NCBI GenBank assembly: GCA_030151765.1
Contig: JASLCW010000020.1
Span: 1-55,077 of the forward strand
Direction: 5' to 3'
Length of the DNA: 55,077 bases
Source: Marmoricola sp.
Lineage (GTDB): Bacteria; Actinomycetota; Actinomycetes; Propionibacteriales; Nocardioidaceae
The position numbers and the translations under genes were made by a program. Below are positions 15,892 through 24,082 of this stretch, in pieces (position 1 is the stretch's first letter; each line of letters starts with the position of its first letter). The notes under the pieces are model-generated. The model was given only the letters and a program-made list of their open reading frames with translations. It did not search any database and was not told the origin of the DNA.

Positions 15892-16452
15892 TCACTCAAG
15901 TGTCTCGGGTACCGGGCAGTCGCGTGGCACGAATCCGGTGACGACGAGCATGCGCCCGACGCCGGCCAGGACTGAAGCGCACATCAGCAGCTCGGCGACC
16001 TGCTCGTCATCGAAGTGACCGCGCAAACGCGCCCAGTCCTCGTCGCTCAGCGAGTCGCCATCGTGGAAGGGCGAGAGTCGGTAGGCGAGGTCAGCAGCGA
16101 CAGCGTCCGCCTCAGGCAATGCCGACAGGTCGAGCGCCAGGACCGCGTCGATCTCCACCTGCGTGATGCCGTGGGCCAGTGCCGATGCAACGTCCTGGGC
16201 CTGACAGAAGTGGCAGCCGCTGACGCCCGCGAGCACCAGCCGCACGAGCTCCTTGGTACGCCGGGGAAGTGCTCCCTCCGCGAAGAGCCGAGGGTAGAAC
16301 TCGGCCCAGTACAGATTCGCTGCACGCTCGGAATGAGCCATGTAGCGATGGAACCGGGCATCGACCCCGGCATCGTCGAGCCCGCGGACATGGTCGGCGA
16401 GGCTCACAGGCAGCTGGTCGTCCGTGACCTGGGGGAGTGCATCGATAGTCAT
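15892..16452 (-). CDS. AhpD-like carboxymuconolactone decarboxylase-family protein
   Basis: This 186-residue helical protein of the AhpD/CMD family has 'RRTKELVRLVLAGVSGCHFCQAQD', containing Cys80-x-x-Cys83. In peroxidase-active AhpD members the motif continues as CxxCxxxH. Here Asp takes the His position, so classical peroxidase chemistry is uncertain, but redox activity of the Cys pair remains possible. ATG at 16452 follows GGAGAGGAAG; upstream extension of the frame lacks family similarity. It is the last gene of the minus-strand VOC-MFS-amidase operon. Proteins of this type often accompany catabolic operons as antioxidant or accessory factors. Confidence 0.75.
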   Translation of the reverse strand: MTIDALPQVTDDQLPVSLADHVRGLDDAGVDARFHRYMAHSERAANLYWAEFYPRLFAEGALPRRTKELVRLVLAGVSGCHFCQAQDVASALAHGITQVEIDAVLALDLSALPEADAVAADLAYRLSPFHDGDSLSDEDWARLRGHFDDEQVAELLMCASVLAGVGRMLVVTGFVPRDCPVPETLE

Positions 16453-16498
16453 GTCTTCCTCTCCAACCGGGGTGGCCGGCATCTGTCGGTCAGGGTGA

Positions 16499-16699
16499 TC
16501 AGGTATCCGGATGCGCGAGCGCGGTTGCCGGCTCCGTCTCGTGGTCCATGGGGATGGCGTAGAGGCGCTGGATGGCTGCATCGATGGCCGTCATCGCGTC
16601 TGCGAGCGCGTCGATCTCCTCATCTGAGGCAGGAATGCCCGATCGCGTCACCAGGCTCTCCACGAAGCCGCGTCGGCGGTGGTGGTGACAGGTGCTCAT
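16499..16699 (-). CDS. AtzG-like small amidase partner (66 aa)
   Basis: A 66-residue protein whose ATG overlaps the amidase stop (ATGA), so the two are translationally coupled. The central helix 'SDEEIDALADAMTAIDAAIQRLYAIPMD' and the closing 'ETEPATALAHPDT' resemble GatC/AtzG-type small subunits, which wrap around amidase-signature enzymes; AtzE needs AtzG for activity. The N-terminus contains a His/Arg-rich stretch (CHHHRRRGF). I infer that it stabilises or activates the upstream amidase. The similarity is short, so the call rests mainly on position, size and helix pattern. Confidence 0.6.
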   Translation of the reverse strand: MSTCHHHRRRGFVESLVTRSGIPASDEEIDALADAMTAIDAAIQRLYAIPMDHETEPATALAHPDT

Positions 16700-18066
16700 G
16701 CGGGGCTCGTCTCGTCGAAGGGGTGGGCTAGATGGTGGCTCGTGAGCTGTTGGTAAAGCCGACCGACAGCAAGGATCCGGTCATCGGCAAACGCCGGGCC
16801 GGCGAACTGCATGCCGACGGGCAGCCCCTCCACGGTTCCGATTGGCACCGACAATGCGGGCTCGCCGGTGGCATTCCAGTACTGCGTGTGCAGCAAGCCC
16901 ACAACTTCGTCGAAGTCGAGGGTCTCGGCGGGTGGCGCGATACCGCCGACGGTGGGCGCCACGATCACGTCGAGGTTGGTGTACATCGCAGCCGACTGGC
17001 GCTGAAGGTGCCGACGTACCCGCTGGAGCTGAACCGCATCGGCGCCGGTGACCAAGAGCCCGGTGAGGAGAGCTGCGCGGGTCACTGCGCCGTAATCGGC
17101 CCACCGGGCGCGTGCCTCGCCGTGGTGGTAGGCGAGGCCTTCGGCGGCCAGGCCGAGCATCACGACATCGATTGCCTCGGTGTAGAGCGGGAACCGCACC
17201 TCGTATGTCTTCGCACCGGCGTTGGCGAGGGTTGAGACAGCGGCGTCGACCAGAGCGCGCACCTCTGGCCGTGATCGTTCCAGGGGTTCCATTGCGATGC
17301 CCACCTTGAGACCGGCGAGGGTGGTCGGCGGGGCAGGGATCATTGTGGCCGGGGGGCGCCGCAGGGTGAGGGCATCCATCAGTAGTGCACAGTCCTCGGC
17401 CGTCCGTGCCATGGGGCCCACGTGGTCGAAGGACCAGGCCAGTGGCAGGACGCCGGTCTGGGAAACCAGACCATGTGTTGGCTTCAGACCAGTGATTCCG
17501 CACCAGGCAGCGGGCTCGCGGATCGATCCGGCGGTGTCGGTACCGAGACCACCGAGGGCGATACCGGTGGCTACTGCCGAGGCGGTGCCGGAACTGGAGC
17601 CTCCGGTCCACCGCGCGCGATCCCACGGGTTGCGTGGCAGCGGGAATGGAGAAGTGGGATCGGTGAAGCCTAGGGCGAACTCCATGGTCGTGGTCTTGCC
17701 GAGGAAGACAGCACCAGAGCGACGAAGGTCCGCGCATGCCGACGCGTCCGGCGTTGGAGTGAGGTCACGGATCAGGCTCTGCCCCGAGGTCGGCGCGTCT
17801 TCGGTGAACACGATGTCCTTGACAACGATGGGGATTCCGTCGAGCGGACCGAGAGGTGCGCCGCTGGCGCGACGGGCATCCGACTCGGCGGCTGCGTGGG
17901 CCGCCGCTTCGAGCGTGGGCGTCACGAAGATGCCGAGCGCGTCGTCCAGTGCGGCGACACCCCGAGCAGCGCGCTCGACCAGCTCGACAGCGCTGACCTC
18001 TCCGCGGTCCAGTGCTCGCCGCGCGTCGGCGATCGTCCGGGGGGCGTCAGTCAGCGAGAGTGGCAC
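16696..18066 (-). CDS. Amidase-signature family amidase (AtzE/GatA type)
   Basis: This 456-residue protein has the complete Ser-cisSer-Lys triad of the amidase signature family. Lys83 lies in 'GIPIVVKDI', the cis-Ser in 'GGSSSGTASAVATG' (about 155-168), and the nucleophile Ser181 in 'GTDTAGSIREPAAWCG'. It hydrolyses C-N bonds in amides, carbamates or ureido compounds; the substrate is unknown. The following AtzG-like partner suggests an AtzE-style heteromer, and AtzE acts on 1-carboxybiuret in s-triazine breakdown. The gene is downstream of an MFS transporter (20-nt overlap) and a VOC protein. In context it may cleave an amide released during the catabolism encoded on the opposite strand. Confidence 0.85.
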   Translation of the reverse strand: MPLSLTDAPRTIADARRALDRGEVSAVELVERAARGVAALDDALGIFVTPTLEAAAHAAAESDARRASGAPLGPLDGIPIVVKDIVFTEDAPTSGQSLIRDLTPTPDASACADLRRSGAVFLGKTTTMEFALGFTDPTSPFPLPRNPWDRARWTGGSSSGTASAVATGIALGGLGTDTAGSIREPAAWCGITGLKPTHGLVSQTGVLPLAWSFDHVGPMARTAEDCALLMDALTLRRPPATMIPAPPTTLAGLKVGIAMEPLERSRPEVRALVDAAVSTLANAGAKTYEVRFPLYTEAIDVVMLGLAAEGLAYHHGEARARWADYGAVTRAALLTGLLVTGADAVQLQRVRRHLQRQSAAMYTNLDVIVAPTVGGIAPPAETLDFDEVVGLLHTQYWNATGEPALSVPIGTVEGLPVGMQFAGPAFADDRILAVGRLYQQLTSHHLAHPFDETSPA

Positions 18067-19267
18067 AGTCTTCTCCTGCTAACAGTGGGCGGCGGATGAC
18101 GAGGAAGGTCACGACGCACGTAAGGGCGATGTCCACAACGGCGGCGATGCTGACGGCGGTTTGCAGGGATGCAAGGTGGACGACGGCGCCGAGCAGGAGC
18201 GAGGATCCGGCCACCGCGACGAACGCAGCGGCGAAGTAGGCCGCCTGGATCTCGGCACGACGGTCGAGAGGTGCGATGGCGCCCGCGAGCGCCGCGGAGC
18301 TGAGCAGCCCGAGACCGGCTCCGACCCCCAGGACCGCGGCACCGGGTATGGCAAGCCAGGCACCACTCAGATGGATCGCCGCTCTGAGCAGCAGCCAGCC
18401 GCACGCGCCGATCGCACATCCCGCGACCAGGCCGGTCGTGATCGGGATGCGGCGCCCGAGGACCTGGGTCACTGCGACCAGTGCCAGCATGAGTGACACG
18501 AGGCCGCCCGCCGCCGCCGATGGGGTCCACCCGACGGCGTCGGCGACCTGTGGGCCAAGGCTGCCCATTGCTCCGAATGCCACGTTGGTCGCGGTGACCG
18601 CTGTGGCGGCCGCCGCGTACGAGGCCCACAGCGGCCGCGGGACCCGAGTCGGCTGCAGTAGCCGACGGCCGCGCATGCGCGGCTCGGAGAGTGACGCGGT
18701 CGCCAACAGGAGGGCCGCGGCCAGGGTCGGCAGACCGATGACGATGTACGGCGTGACCAGGGGGCGGGGCAGCTCGCTCGCCACCACCCCGGCGAGTCCC
18801 GGGCCGAGCGCGATGCCGCTGGAGATGACGAGTGTGAATCGAGACGATCCGGCCCGGACTCCGCGCGGATGCAGGTCGAGCATGGACGCAGCCCCGGCGC
18901 TCGCCGCGATTCCGGTGCCCATGCCTTGCAGAACTCGGCCGGCGACGAGCACCTCGTAAGCAGGAGCCGTCGCCAGCACTGCCAGGGAGAGCAGGATCAG
19001 TGCGGCGGCAGCGCGCAGGGTGGGCAGTCGGCCGATGCGATCGGAGAGTCCGCCGACGGTGATCAGCACGATGAGGACACCCACGGCATAGGCCGAGAAG
19101 ACCACGCTCACCTGGGACGAGGACAGCAACCATTCGTCGGCGTACCGAGGATACAAAGGAGTGGGTGTGAAATTCGCGGCCATTGCGCAGAAGAGCAAGG
19201 CCGCTGTTCCTTGGGTTGCGCGTACCCGGCCCCGGTGCGCAACGTCAGCATCGGCCACGGAGGTCAC
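18047..19267 (-). CDS. MFS transporter
   Basis: This 406-residue polytopic protein has about 12 predicted transmembrane helices. The MFS loop 2-3 motif appears as 'GGLSDRIGRLPTLRAAA' (motif A, GxLxDRxGRR-like). 'GRVLQGMGTGIAASAG' in helix 4 and 'GSLGPQVADAVGWTPSAAAGGL' after the centre are also visible. It most resembles drug-efflux or small-metabolite MFS members, so it could import the pathway substrate or export an intermediate. Its start overlaps the VOC stop (ATGA) and its 3' end overlaps the amidase start by 20 nt, so it belongs to the same minus-strand operon. Confidence 0.85.
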   Translation of the reverse strand: MTSVADADVAHRGRVRATQGTAALLFCAMAANFTPTPLYPRYADEWLLSSSQVSVVFSAYAVGVLIVLITVGGLSDRIGRLPTLRAAAALILLSLAVLATAPAYEVLVAGRVLQGMGTGIAASAGAASMLDLHPRGVRAGSSRFTLVISSGIALGPGLAGVVASELPRPLVTPYIVIGLPTLAAALLLATASLSEPRMRGRRLLQPTRVPRPLWASYAAAATAVTATNVAFGAMGSLGPQVADAVGWTPSAAAGGLVSLMLALVAVTQVLGRRIPITTGLVAGCAIGACGWLLLRAAIHLSGAWLAIPGAAVLGVGAGLGLLSSAALAGAIAPLDRRAEIQAAYFAAAFVAVAGSSLLLGAVVHLASLQTAVSIAAVVDIALTCVVTFLVIRRPLLAGEDCATLAD

Positions 19268-20220
19268 TGCGGCGTCGTCTCGCCGTCCAGCAGTAACAGC
19301 CCGAGGTCATAGCGGGTGTCGAAGCGAACGGCACGCCGTGGTGCCCCTGCCCACTCGAGCTCGCCGGTCCCGCCGACGACACCATGATCACCGGCCAGGA
19401 GCCGATCGACCAGTTCGTCGAGGTGATCGACGAGGAGTCCGGCGAGAACACGGCGCTGACCCTCAGGCTCCAAGGGCAGCGGGGCACCGCCTTCGTCGAT
19501 CGGGCAGGCGAACTCCAAGCGGGCGTTGCGCGAGCCCGGTCCGCGATAGAGCGCGGCTTCCAGACCCGCGCCGGGTAGGAGGTCCAGCATCTCTTCGACC
19601 GCCGGGCCGGCGAAGACGCCGTGTAGGTACTCATTGCCGCCCAGCGTCACCGAAGCGAAGTCCCGGGCGGCGGCAAGGTCGGGAGTCAGTACGACGACCG
19701 CGACCGTCTCACTCGAGTAGCCGTCCGGCTCAGTGCCGAGGATCGAGCGGGTCCCCTTTGGCCGGTGCTGAACCAGGGCGTGCAGGAGCCCGCTGTGGTG
19801 CTGCACGAGCATCCGCTCGCGCACCGGGATCGTGGTGCCGGGAAGGTCGTAGTGCACCGCGGGGGAGGTGAAGGCCCACCCGCCCTCGGCAAGCTTCGCC
19901 TCGGTCGCCGCGGCGTCGCGAAGGTAGAAGTCGAGCGCGTAGACCCCGCGCTTCCGAGGTGCAATGGCGTCCATGACCGGTTGCGTCGCGGTGCCCGACT
20001 CGGCGAGCAGGATGTCTCCGCCGACACGGGGGCCGCGGGAGAGATGTACCAGTCGGGACACACTCCCCGGCGCACCGAGAAGTGATGCAGCCGTGGTGTC
20101 CGGGGCATCGTCGACGGCGACGTCGAAGCCGAGCAGGTCGCCGTACAGCTCGATCAACGGCTCCGCATCGGGTACGACCAGGACGAGTACGTCCATGCCA
20201 TCGAAGCCGCGGTCGAACAC
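19264..20220 (-). CDS. VOC-superfamily protein with two glyoxalase-like modules
   Basis: This 318-residue protein reads as tandem vicinal-oxygen-chelate modules. The N-terminal one has 'MDVLVLVVPDAEPLIELYGDLLGFDVAVDD', the second 'VAVVVLTPDLAAARDFASVTLGGNEY'. The arrangement resembles extradiol-dioxygenase, glyoxalase or dehalogenase-like VOC proteins, but I cannot pick out a secure His-His-Glu metal set. I chose GTG at 20220 because it follows AGGAGG directly and gives a clean first strand. It is the first gene of the minus-strand operon and is divergent from the large catabolic operon. The spacer of about 295 nt contains several dyads. Possible roles are ring cleavage or isomerisation in the same pathway. 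Confidence 0.65.
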   Translation of the reverse strand: MFDRGFDGMDVLVLVVPDAEPLIELYGDLLGFDVAVDDAPDTTAASLLGAPGSVSRLVHLSRGPRVGGDILLAESGTATQPVMDAIAPRKRGVYALDFYLRDAAATEAKLAEGGWAFTSPAVHYDLPGTTIPVRERMLVQHHSGLLHALVQHRPKGTRSILGTEPDGYSSETVAVVVLTPDLAAARDFASVTLGGNEYLHGVFAGPAVEEMLDLLPGAGLEAALYRGPGSRNARLEFACPIDEGGAPLPLEPEGQRRVLAGLLVDHLDELVDRLLAGDHGVVGGTGELEWAGAPRRAVRFDTRYDLGLLLLDGETTPQ

Positions 20221-20276
20221 ATCGCCTCCTGGGTGCGATCAGCCGTGACCTGCTGCCCACGACTCCGGCGAGAGAA

Positions 20277-20301
20277 ATTGTCTGAGGTTTAGTCTCTGAC
20301 T
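20277..20301. promoter_or_regulatory. Degenerate GTCTGA/GTC-N3-GAC elements near the VOC promoter
   Basis: ATTGTCTGAGGTT (20277-20289) matches the 13-bp GntR palindrome at 8 of 13 positions. AGTC-TCT-GACT (20291-20301) is a 4-bp-arm dyad with the same GTC/GAC ends but a wider spacer. They lie about 57-81 nt before the VOC start codon on the minus strand, so they are plausible weak sites linking the divergent operon to the same regulator. The match is degenerate. Confidence 0.25.
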
Positions 20302-20398
20302 GGTTCAAGGTGCCGGATGAGAGCAGGAGATGTCAATGACTCCGGGTCGCTCCCATGCCTCGATCCGTCGATTTTCCGCCTTAAACGGGGCGATCGCT

Positions 20399-20428
20399 GA
20401 GGTTATTGAGATCGATCTCGGCAACCTC
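20399..20428. promoter_or_regulatory. 30-bp nested palindrome upstream of the catabolic operon
   Basis: The core GAGATC/GATCTC is a perfect 12-bp palindrome (20408-20419). Moving outward, 3 nt on each side do not pair, then GAGGTT (20399-20404) and AACCTC (20423-20428) pair again. That gives 24 paired bases out of 30. It ends exactly where the candidate -35 element begins, an arrangement typical of an activator site. It does not resemble the TATGTC-W-GACATA sites, so a second regulator may act here. Confidence 0.45.
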
Positions 20429-20458
20429 TTGCGCTGGTGAGGTGAGTCACTCTACCTT
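20429..20458 (+). promoter_or_regulatory. Candidate promoter of the first catabolic block
   Basis: TTGCGC (20429-20434) and TACCTT (20453-20458) are spaced by 18 nt and fit a weak SigA-type promoter. It is flanked upstream by the 30-bp palindrome and downstream by the GntR-type palindrome. The start codon at 20516 lies about 50 nt after the predicted transcription start. The positions are inferred from consensus only. Confidence 0.35.
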
Positions 20459-20470
20459 ATGTCTGACATA
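20458..20470. promoter_or_regulatory. GntR-type operator, copy 1 (TATGTC-T-GACATA)
   Basis: This is a perfect 6-bp-arm palindrome with a single central base. An almost identical one (central A) occurs at 32244-32256, before the second gene block. Short palindromes of this size (compare the family's N-y-GT-N-x-AC-y-N pattern) are typical for FadR/FCD-subgroup GntR regulators. One such regulator is encoded at 31367 as the last gene of the block this site controls. The site sits just downstream of the predicted -10, a repressor position. Confidence 0.65.
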
Positions 20471-20515
20471 TCGCTGGATCCGCGCACGCACACAGCGCGC
20501 AGGACGGAGAAGAAG

Positions 20516-22123
20516 ATGGCCACGAGATTCACCAGGCGCGTCGGGATCGCCATCACGGCGCTCGCACTAGCCGCATCCTTGGCAGCCTGTGGGGGGAACG
20601 GCAATGGCAGTGCATCGAAGTCGGGAGACACCCTGACGGTGGCTTGGTCGTCTACGCCGGCCCAGATGGATCCCAATGTGTTCACCGGCCTGACCTGGGT
20701 GTACGCGCTCGACGCCAGTATGGGAACCCTCCTCGAGTACGACACCTCGGTTCCGGACGACAAACTGATCACAACCAAGGACGTCGTACCGTCGCTGGCC
20801 GAGAGCTGGAAGGCCAATAGCGCCCAGACGTCGTACACGATCAAACTCCGCAAGGGGGTCAAGAGCCCGTACGGCAACGAGATGACGGCCGACGACGTCG
20901 TCTATTCGTTCGAGCGGATGTACAGCAACCCTGCGGACCTCCAGTCGGCGATCCTGCTCAAGACCGCGAACGTCGACCCCAAGAAGCCGATCGAGAAGAT
21001 CGACGACTACACCGTGCGGTACAACCTCACCGCGCCCTCCGCGCTCGCTCTGTCGGTGTTGGCGTACCCGTTGATCGGCATCCTGGACTCCACGGAGGTC
21101 AAGAAGCACGCCACCAGCGGCGACCCGTGGGCCGGCAAGTGGCTGGCCACGCACACGGCCAGCTTCGGTCCGTACCAGATGGAGTCGATCGACCCGGGCA
21201 CGGAGTTGCGATTCAAGGCCAACCCCAACTACACGGGCAAGCTCGGCTTCAAGAACCTCATCATCCGGGCGGTCCCCGAGGCCTCCTCGCGGGTGCAGCT
21301 GCTGCTTGCCGGCGACGTGGACATGATTTCGGAGCCCCCGATCGATCAGCTCAAGACCATCGAGTCCAGCAGCACCGCTGCCGTCTCTCAGCAGCCGGAC
21401 ACCAACCGCCACAACTTCACCGTGTCGGAGAAGAGCAAGACGCTTTCGAATCCGCTCGTTCGGCAGGCTCTCAACTACGCGATCAACCGACAGGGCATCG
21501 TCGACTCGATCTACCAGGGCTATGCCAAGCCGGCGACGACGCCGGCGGCGAGTTCGCTCTACCCCGGTCAGCCGTCAATGGGCACCTACGACCCGAAGCG
21601 TGCCAAGGCCCTGCTCGCAGAGGCCGGCTACCCCAACGGGTTCAACATGACCCTGACCTATAACACCGAGCGGCCGGGCCCGTACGCCGAGAACCTCGCC
21701 CGACTGATCCAGAGCGATCTGAAGGCTGTGGGCATCAATGTGCAGACCCAGGCGGTCCCGTCCAACACCGACTTCGAGGCCGGCGTCTCCGACCAGAAGT
21801 ACGAGGCCTATCTCTACACCGAGCGCCCGGCTCTTCCGGAAATCGGCTATGACCTGTTCTTGTATCTCGGATCGACCTCCGCGTTGAACAAGTCCGGCTA
21901 CGACAACCCTGCCTTCGACAAGGCAGTGGAGCAGGTGCTGGTCAGTGCACCCGGCCCGAAGCGTGACGGGTTCATCAAGAACGCGATGGACATGCTCGTC
22001 AAGAACGACCCGCTGATCTCGCTGGTGGAGCTCCCCGACCTGGTGGGTATCTCCAAGACGGTCGCGGGCTACCACGCGATCCCGACCGGCGGTTGGCCCT
22101 TCCAGGACCTCAGCAGGAAGTGA
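20516..22123 (+). CDS. ABC transporter substrate-binding lipoprotein (SBP family 5)
   Basis: This 535-residue protein has a lipoprotein signal: Arg-rich n-region, hydrophobic core and LAAC lipobox with Cys25, followed by a Gly/Asn/Ser linker. The mature domain has SBP_bac_5 features: 'DTLTVAWSSTPAQMDPNVFTG', 'YTIKLRKGVKSPYGNEMTADDVVYSFERMYS', 'NPLVRQALNYAINRQGIVDSIYQGYAKPA' and 'YDPKRAKALLAEAGYPNGF'. I chose ATG at 20516, after GGACGGAGAAGAAG. The in-frame ATG at 20459 would place the operator inside the gene and ruin the signal peptide. It opens the catabolic block and probably captures its substrate outside the cell, so the substrate is likely polar and too large for simple diffusion. Confidence 0.88.
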   Translation: MATRFTRRVGIAITALALAASLAACGGNGNGSASKSGDTLTVAWSSTPAQMDPNVFTGLTWVYALDASMGTLLEYDTSVPDDKLITTKDVVPSLAESWKANSAQTSYTIKLRKGVKSPYGNEMTADDVVYSFERMYSNPADLQSAILLKTANVDPKKPIEKIDDYTVRYNLTAPSALALSVLAYPLIGILDSTEVKKHATSGDPWAGKWLATHTASFGPYQMESIDPGTELRFKANPNYTGKLGFKNLIIRAVPEASSRVQLLLAGDVDMISEPPIDQLKTIESSSTAAVSQQPDTNRHNFTVSEKSKTLSNPLVRQALNYAINRQGIVDSIYQGYAKPATTPAASSLYPGQPSMGTYDPKRAKALLAEAGYPNGFNMTLTYNTERPGPYAENLARLIQSDLKAVGINVQTQAVPSNTDFEAGVSDQKYEAYLYTERPALPEIGYDLFLYLGSTSALNKSGYDNPAFDKAVEQVLVSAPGPKRDGFIKNAMDMLVKNDPLISLVELPDLVGISKTVAGYHAIPTGGWPFQDLSRK

Positions 22124-22128
22124 CGAAC

Positions 22129-23196
22129 GTGGCCGCGAGTGCAATTGCGCCGGTGACCGCCCCGGTCAAGCCCAGGCGAGCCCTGGGACGCGCTCAGCTG
22201 GTGCTCTCCCGGCTGCTCTTCCTGGTGGTCGCGCTCTTCGGGGTGGTGACGCTGTCCTTCTTGCTGGTCAGCGTCACCCCCGGAGACCCGGCCCAAACGA
22301 TCGCCGGACCCCTGGCCGGTCCGGCGCAGGTTGCGGCCGTCCGGACCGACCTCGGTCTCGACAAGCCCATCCTGGAGCGCTATGTGGACTACATGGGCGG
22401 GCTGGCCCATGGCGACCTCGGGACGTCGTACTACTCCAAGCAGCCCGTGGCAAAGGAGATCCGCGACAAGCTGCCGCCGAGCCTGCTCCTGATCGTGCTG
22501 TCGATCCTCGTCGCTGCAGCGATCGGGATCCTCGTCGGTGTCATCGGCGCCTATTTCCGGGGTCGCTGGCCCGACCGGGTGACTCGCATCGGAACAGGAA
22601 TCTTCCAGGCCGTGCCGGACTTCCTGCTCGGTCTTCTACTGATCTACTTCCTGTTCTTCGTGCTGCGGATCGCTCCGGCACCAACCGGCCAGCTCGGACT
22701 GGCCGATATGGCGCCGTCCAAGGTGACCGGCCTGATCCCGCTGGACGCGCTGATCGCAGGTGACCTGACGACCTTCTGGTCCGCGATGAGTCGCTATCTG
22801 CTGCCGGTGCTCACCCTGGGCCTGGTGTACGCCGCCTATTTCGCGAAGACGGCGCGCAGCACTGTTGGAAAGGCGCTGAACTCCCAGCAGGCGCAGTTCG
22901 CCCGTGCTCTCGGCCTGCCCGAACGGACCGTGGTGCGCTACGCGTTCGTGGAGTCGCGTACGACGATCGTGACCTATGCGGGCGTGATCTTCGCGACGCT
23001 CTTCGGGGGCGAGGCGATCGTCGAGAGGATCTTTGCCTGGGACGGCTTCGGACAGTGGGCGCTGCAGGGAATCCTGCGTCTCGACATCCCGGTCGTCCAG
23101 GGCACGGTCCTGGTCGCCGGGTCAATCACGCTGATCACCTACACCTTGCTCGACGTCGTCGTCGGGCTGCTCGACCCGAGGATCTCCCGTGCCTGA
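22129..23196 (+). CDS. ABC transporter permease, DppB/OppB type
   Basis: This permease of about 355 residues has the DppB-type N-terminal span ('LLFLVVALFGVVTLSFLLVSVTPGDPAQTI'). 'LGLDKPILERYVDYMGGLAHGDLGTSYYSKQPVAKEI' and the EAA-type segment 'QAQFARALGLPERTVVRYAFVESRTTIVTYAGVI' follow, with 'GEAIVERIFAWDGFGQWALQGI' near the end. GTG at 22129 has AGGAAG eight bases upstream. GTG at 22120, overlapping the previous stop, is an alternative that adds three residues. The stop lies 8 nt inside the next gene. Confidence 0.87.
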   Translation: MAASAIAPVTAPVKPRRALGRAQLVLSRLLFLVVALFGVVTLSFLLVSVTPGDPAQTIAGPLAGPAQVAAVRTDLGLDKPILERYVDYMGGLAHGDLGTSYYSKQPVAKEIRDKLPPSLLLIVLSILVAAAIGILVGVIGAYFRGRWPDRVTRIGTGIFQAVPDFLLGLLLIYFLFFVLRIAPAPTGQLGLADMAPSKVTGLIPLDALIAGDLTTFWSAMSRYLLPVLTLGLVYAAYFAKTARSTVGKALNSQQAQFARALGLPERTVVRYAFVESRTTIVTYAGVIFATLFGGEAIVERIFAWDGFGQWALQGILRLDIPVVQGTVLVAGSITLITYTLLDVVVGLLDPRISRA

Positions 23197-24082
23197 GCTG
23201 ACTACGCCGCATCTCTCCCTGACCGCCGAGTCCTTGCCGGAGATTCATGACGCAACGCGAGTGCATCGACTGATGCGGCTCGTCCGCAGCCACAAGGCGG
23301 CCACCCTCGGCGTCGCGTTCATCGTGGTGCTCGTACTAGCTAGCCTGGTCGCACCGCTGCCCTACGGGCCCGGCGAGACGGACTCGTCGAACACTCTTGC
23401 CGCCCCGTCAGGGGCTCACTGGTTCGGTACCGACGCGACCGGCGCCGACGTGTTCTCCAGGGTGGTCGCCGCCGCGAGGACGGATCTGTCCCTGGCGCTC
23501 CTCGGCACCGTGCTGTCGCTGGCTGTCGGCGTGCTCCTTGGTCTCGCCGCGAGTACCAAGGGGAAGGGCAGCGAGCGTCTGGTGCGCGGACTCGACGCCT
23601 TCCAGGCTTTCCCGCTCCTCATCCTGGCGCTGGCCCTGGTCTCGCTGTCCGGCAACAAGCTGTACATGGTCGTTGTGGCGATCGCGCTGATCAACATGCC
23701 CCGCTACATGCGGCTGCTGCGTAGCGAGATCCTCTCATTGCGTGAGGCGCGCTTCATCGAAGCCGCGACCGCGGTGGGCGCCTCGCCCCTGCGCATCACC
23801 CTCCGGCACATCCTGCCGAACACCTGGGGGGTGATCCTGGTACAGACCTCGCTCACCGTGGCGAACGCAATCGTGGTGATCGCCTCGCTCTCCTTCCTGG
23901 GAGTAGGTGTGAATGCTTCCACTGCGTCATGGGGATCGATGATCCGGGACGGTTCGGGGAACATGGCCTCGGGCGAGTGGTGGATCACCACCTTCCCGGG
24001 CATCGCCGTGATCTTGTGTGTCATCTCCTTCAACCTGTTGGCCGATGCGATCGGCGATGCGACGTCGAGGAGCTTCCGGTGA
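23189..24082 (+). CDS. ABC transporter permease, DppC/OppC type
   Basis: This 297-residue membrane protein starts at GTG within the upstream permease gene (8-nt overlap). It carries the DppC motif 'HWFGTDATGADVFSRVVAAARTDLSLALLG'. The cytoplasmic 'FIEAATAVGASPLRITLRHILPNTWGVILVQ' block and 'SFLGVGVNASTASWGSMI' are also present, with about six spans. Together with the preceding permease it forms the channel of the importer for the catabolic substrate. Confidence 0.87.
   Translation: MPELTTPHLSLTAESLPEIHDATRVHRLMRLVRSHKAATLGVAFIVVLVLASLVAPLPYGPGETDSSNTLAAPSGAHWFGTDATGADVFSRVVAAARTDLSLALLGTVLSLAVGVLLGLAASTKGKGSERLVRGLDAFQAFPLLILALALVSLSGNKLYMVVVAIALINMPRYMRLLRSEILSLREARFIEAATAVGASPLRITLRHILPNTWGVILVQTSLTVANAIVVIASLSFLGVGVNASTASWGSMIRDGSGNMASGEWWITTFPGIAVILCVISFNLLADAIGDATSRSFR

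Noticed and set aside
20459..20515. An upstream ATG start for the second binding protein
   Set aside because: It would put the palindromic operator inside the coding sequence and add 19 residues before a perfect lipoprotein signal peptide. ATG 20516 has its own ribosome-binding site.
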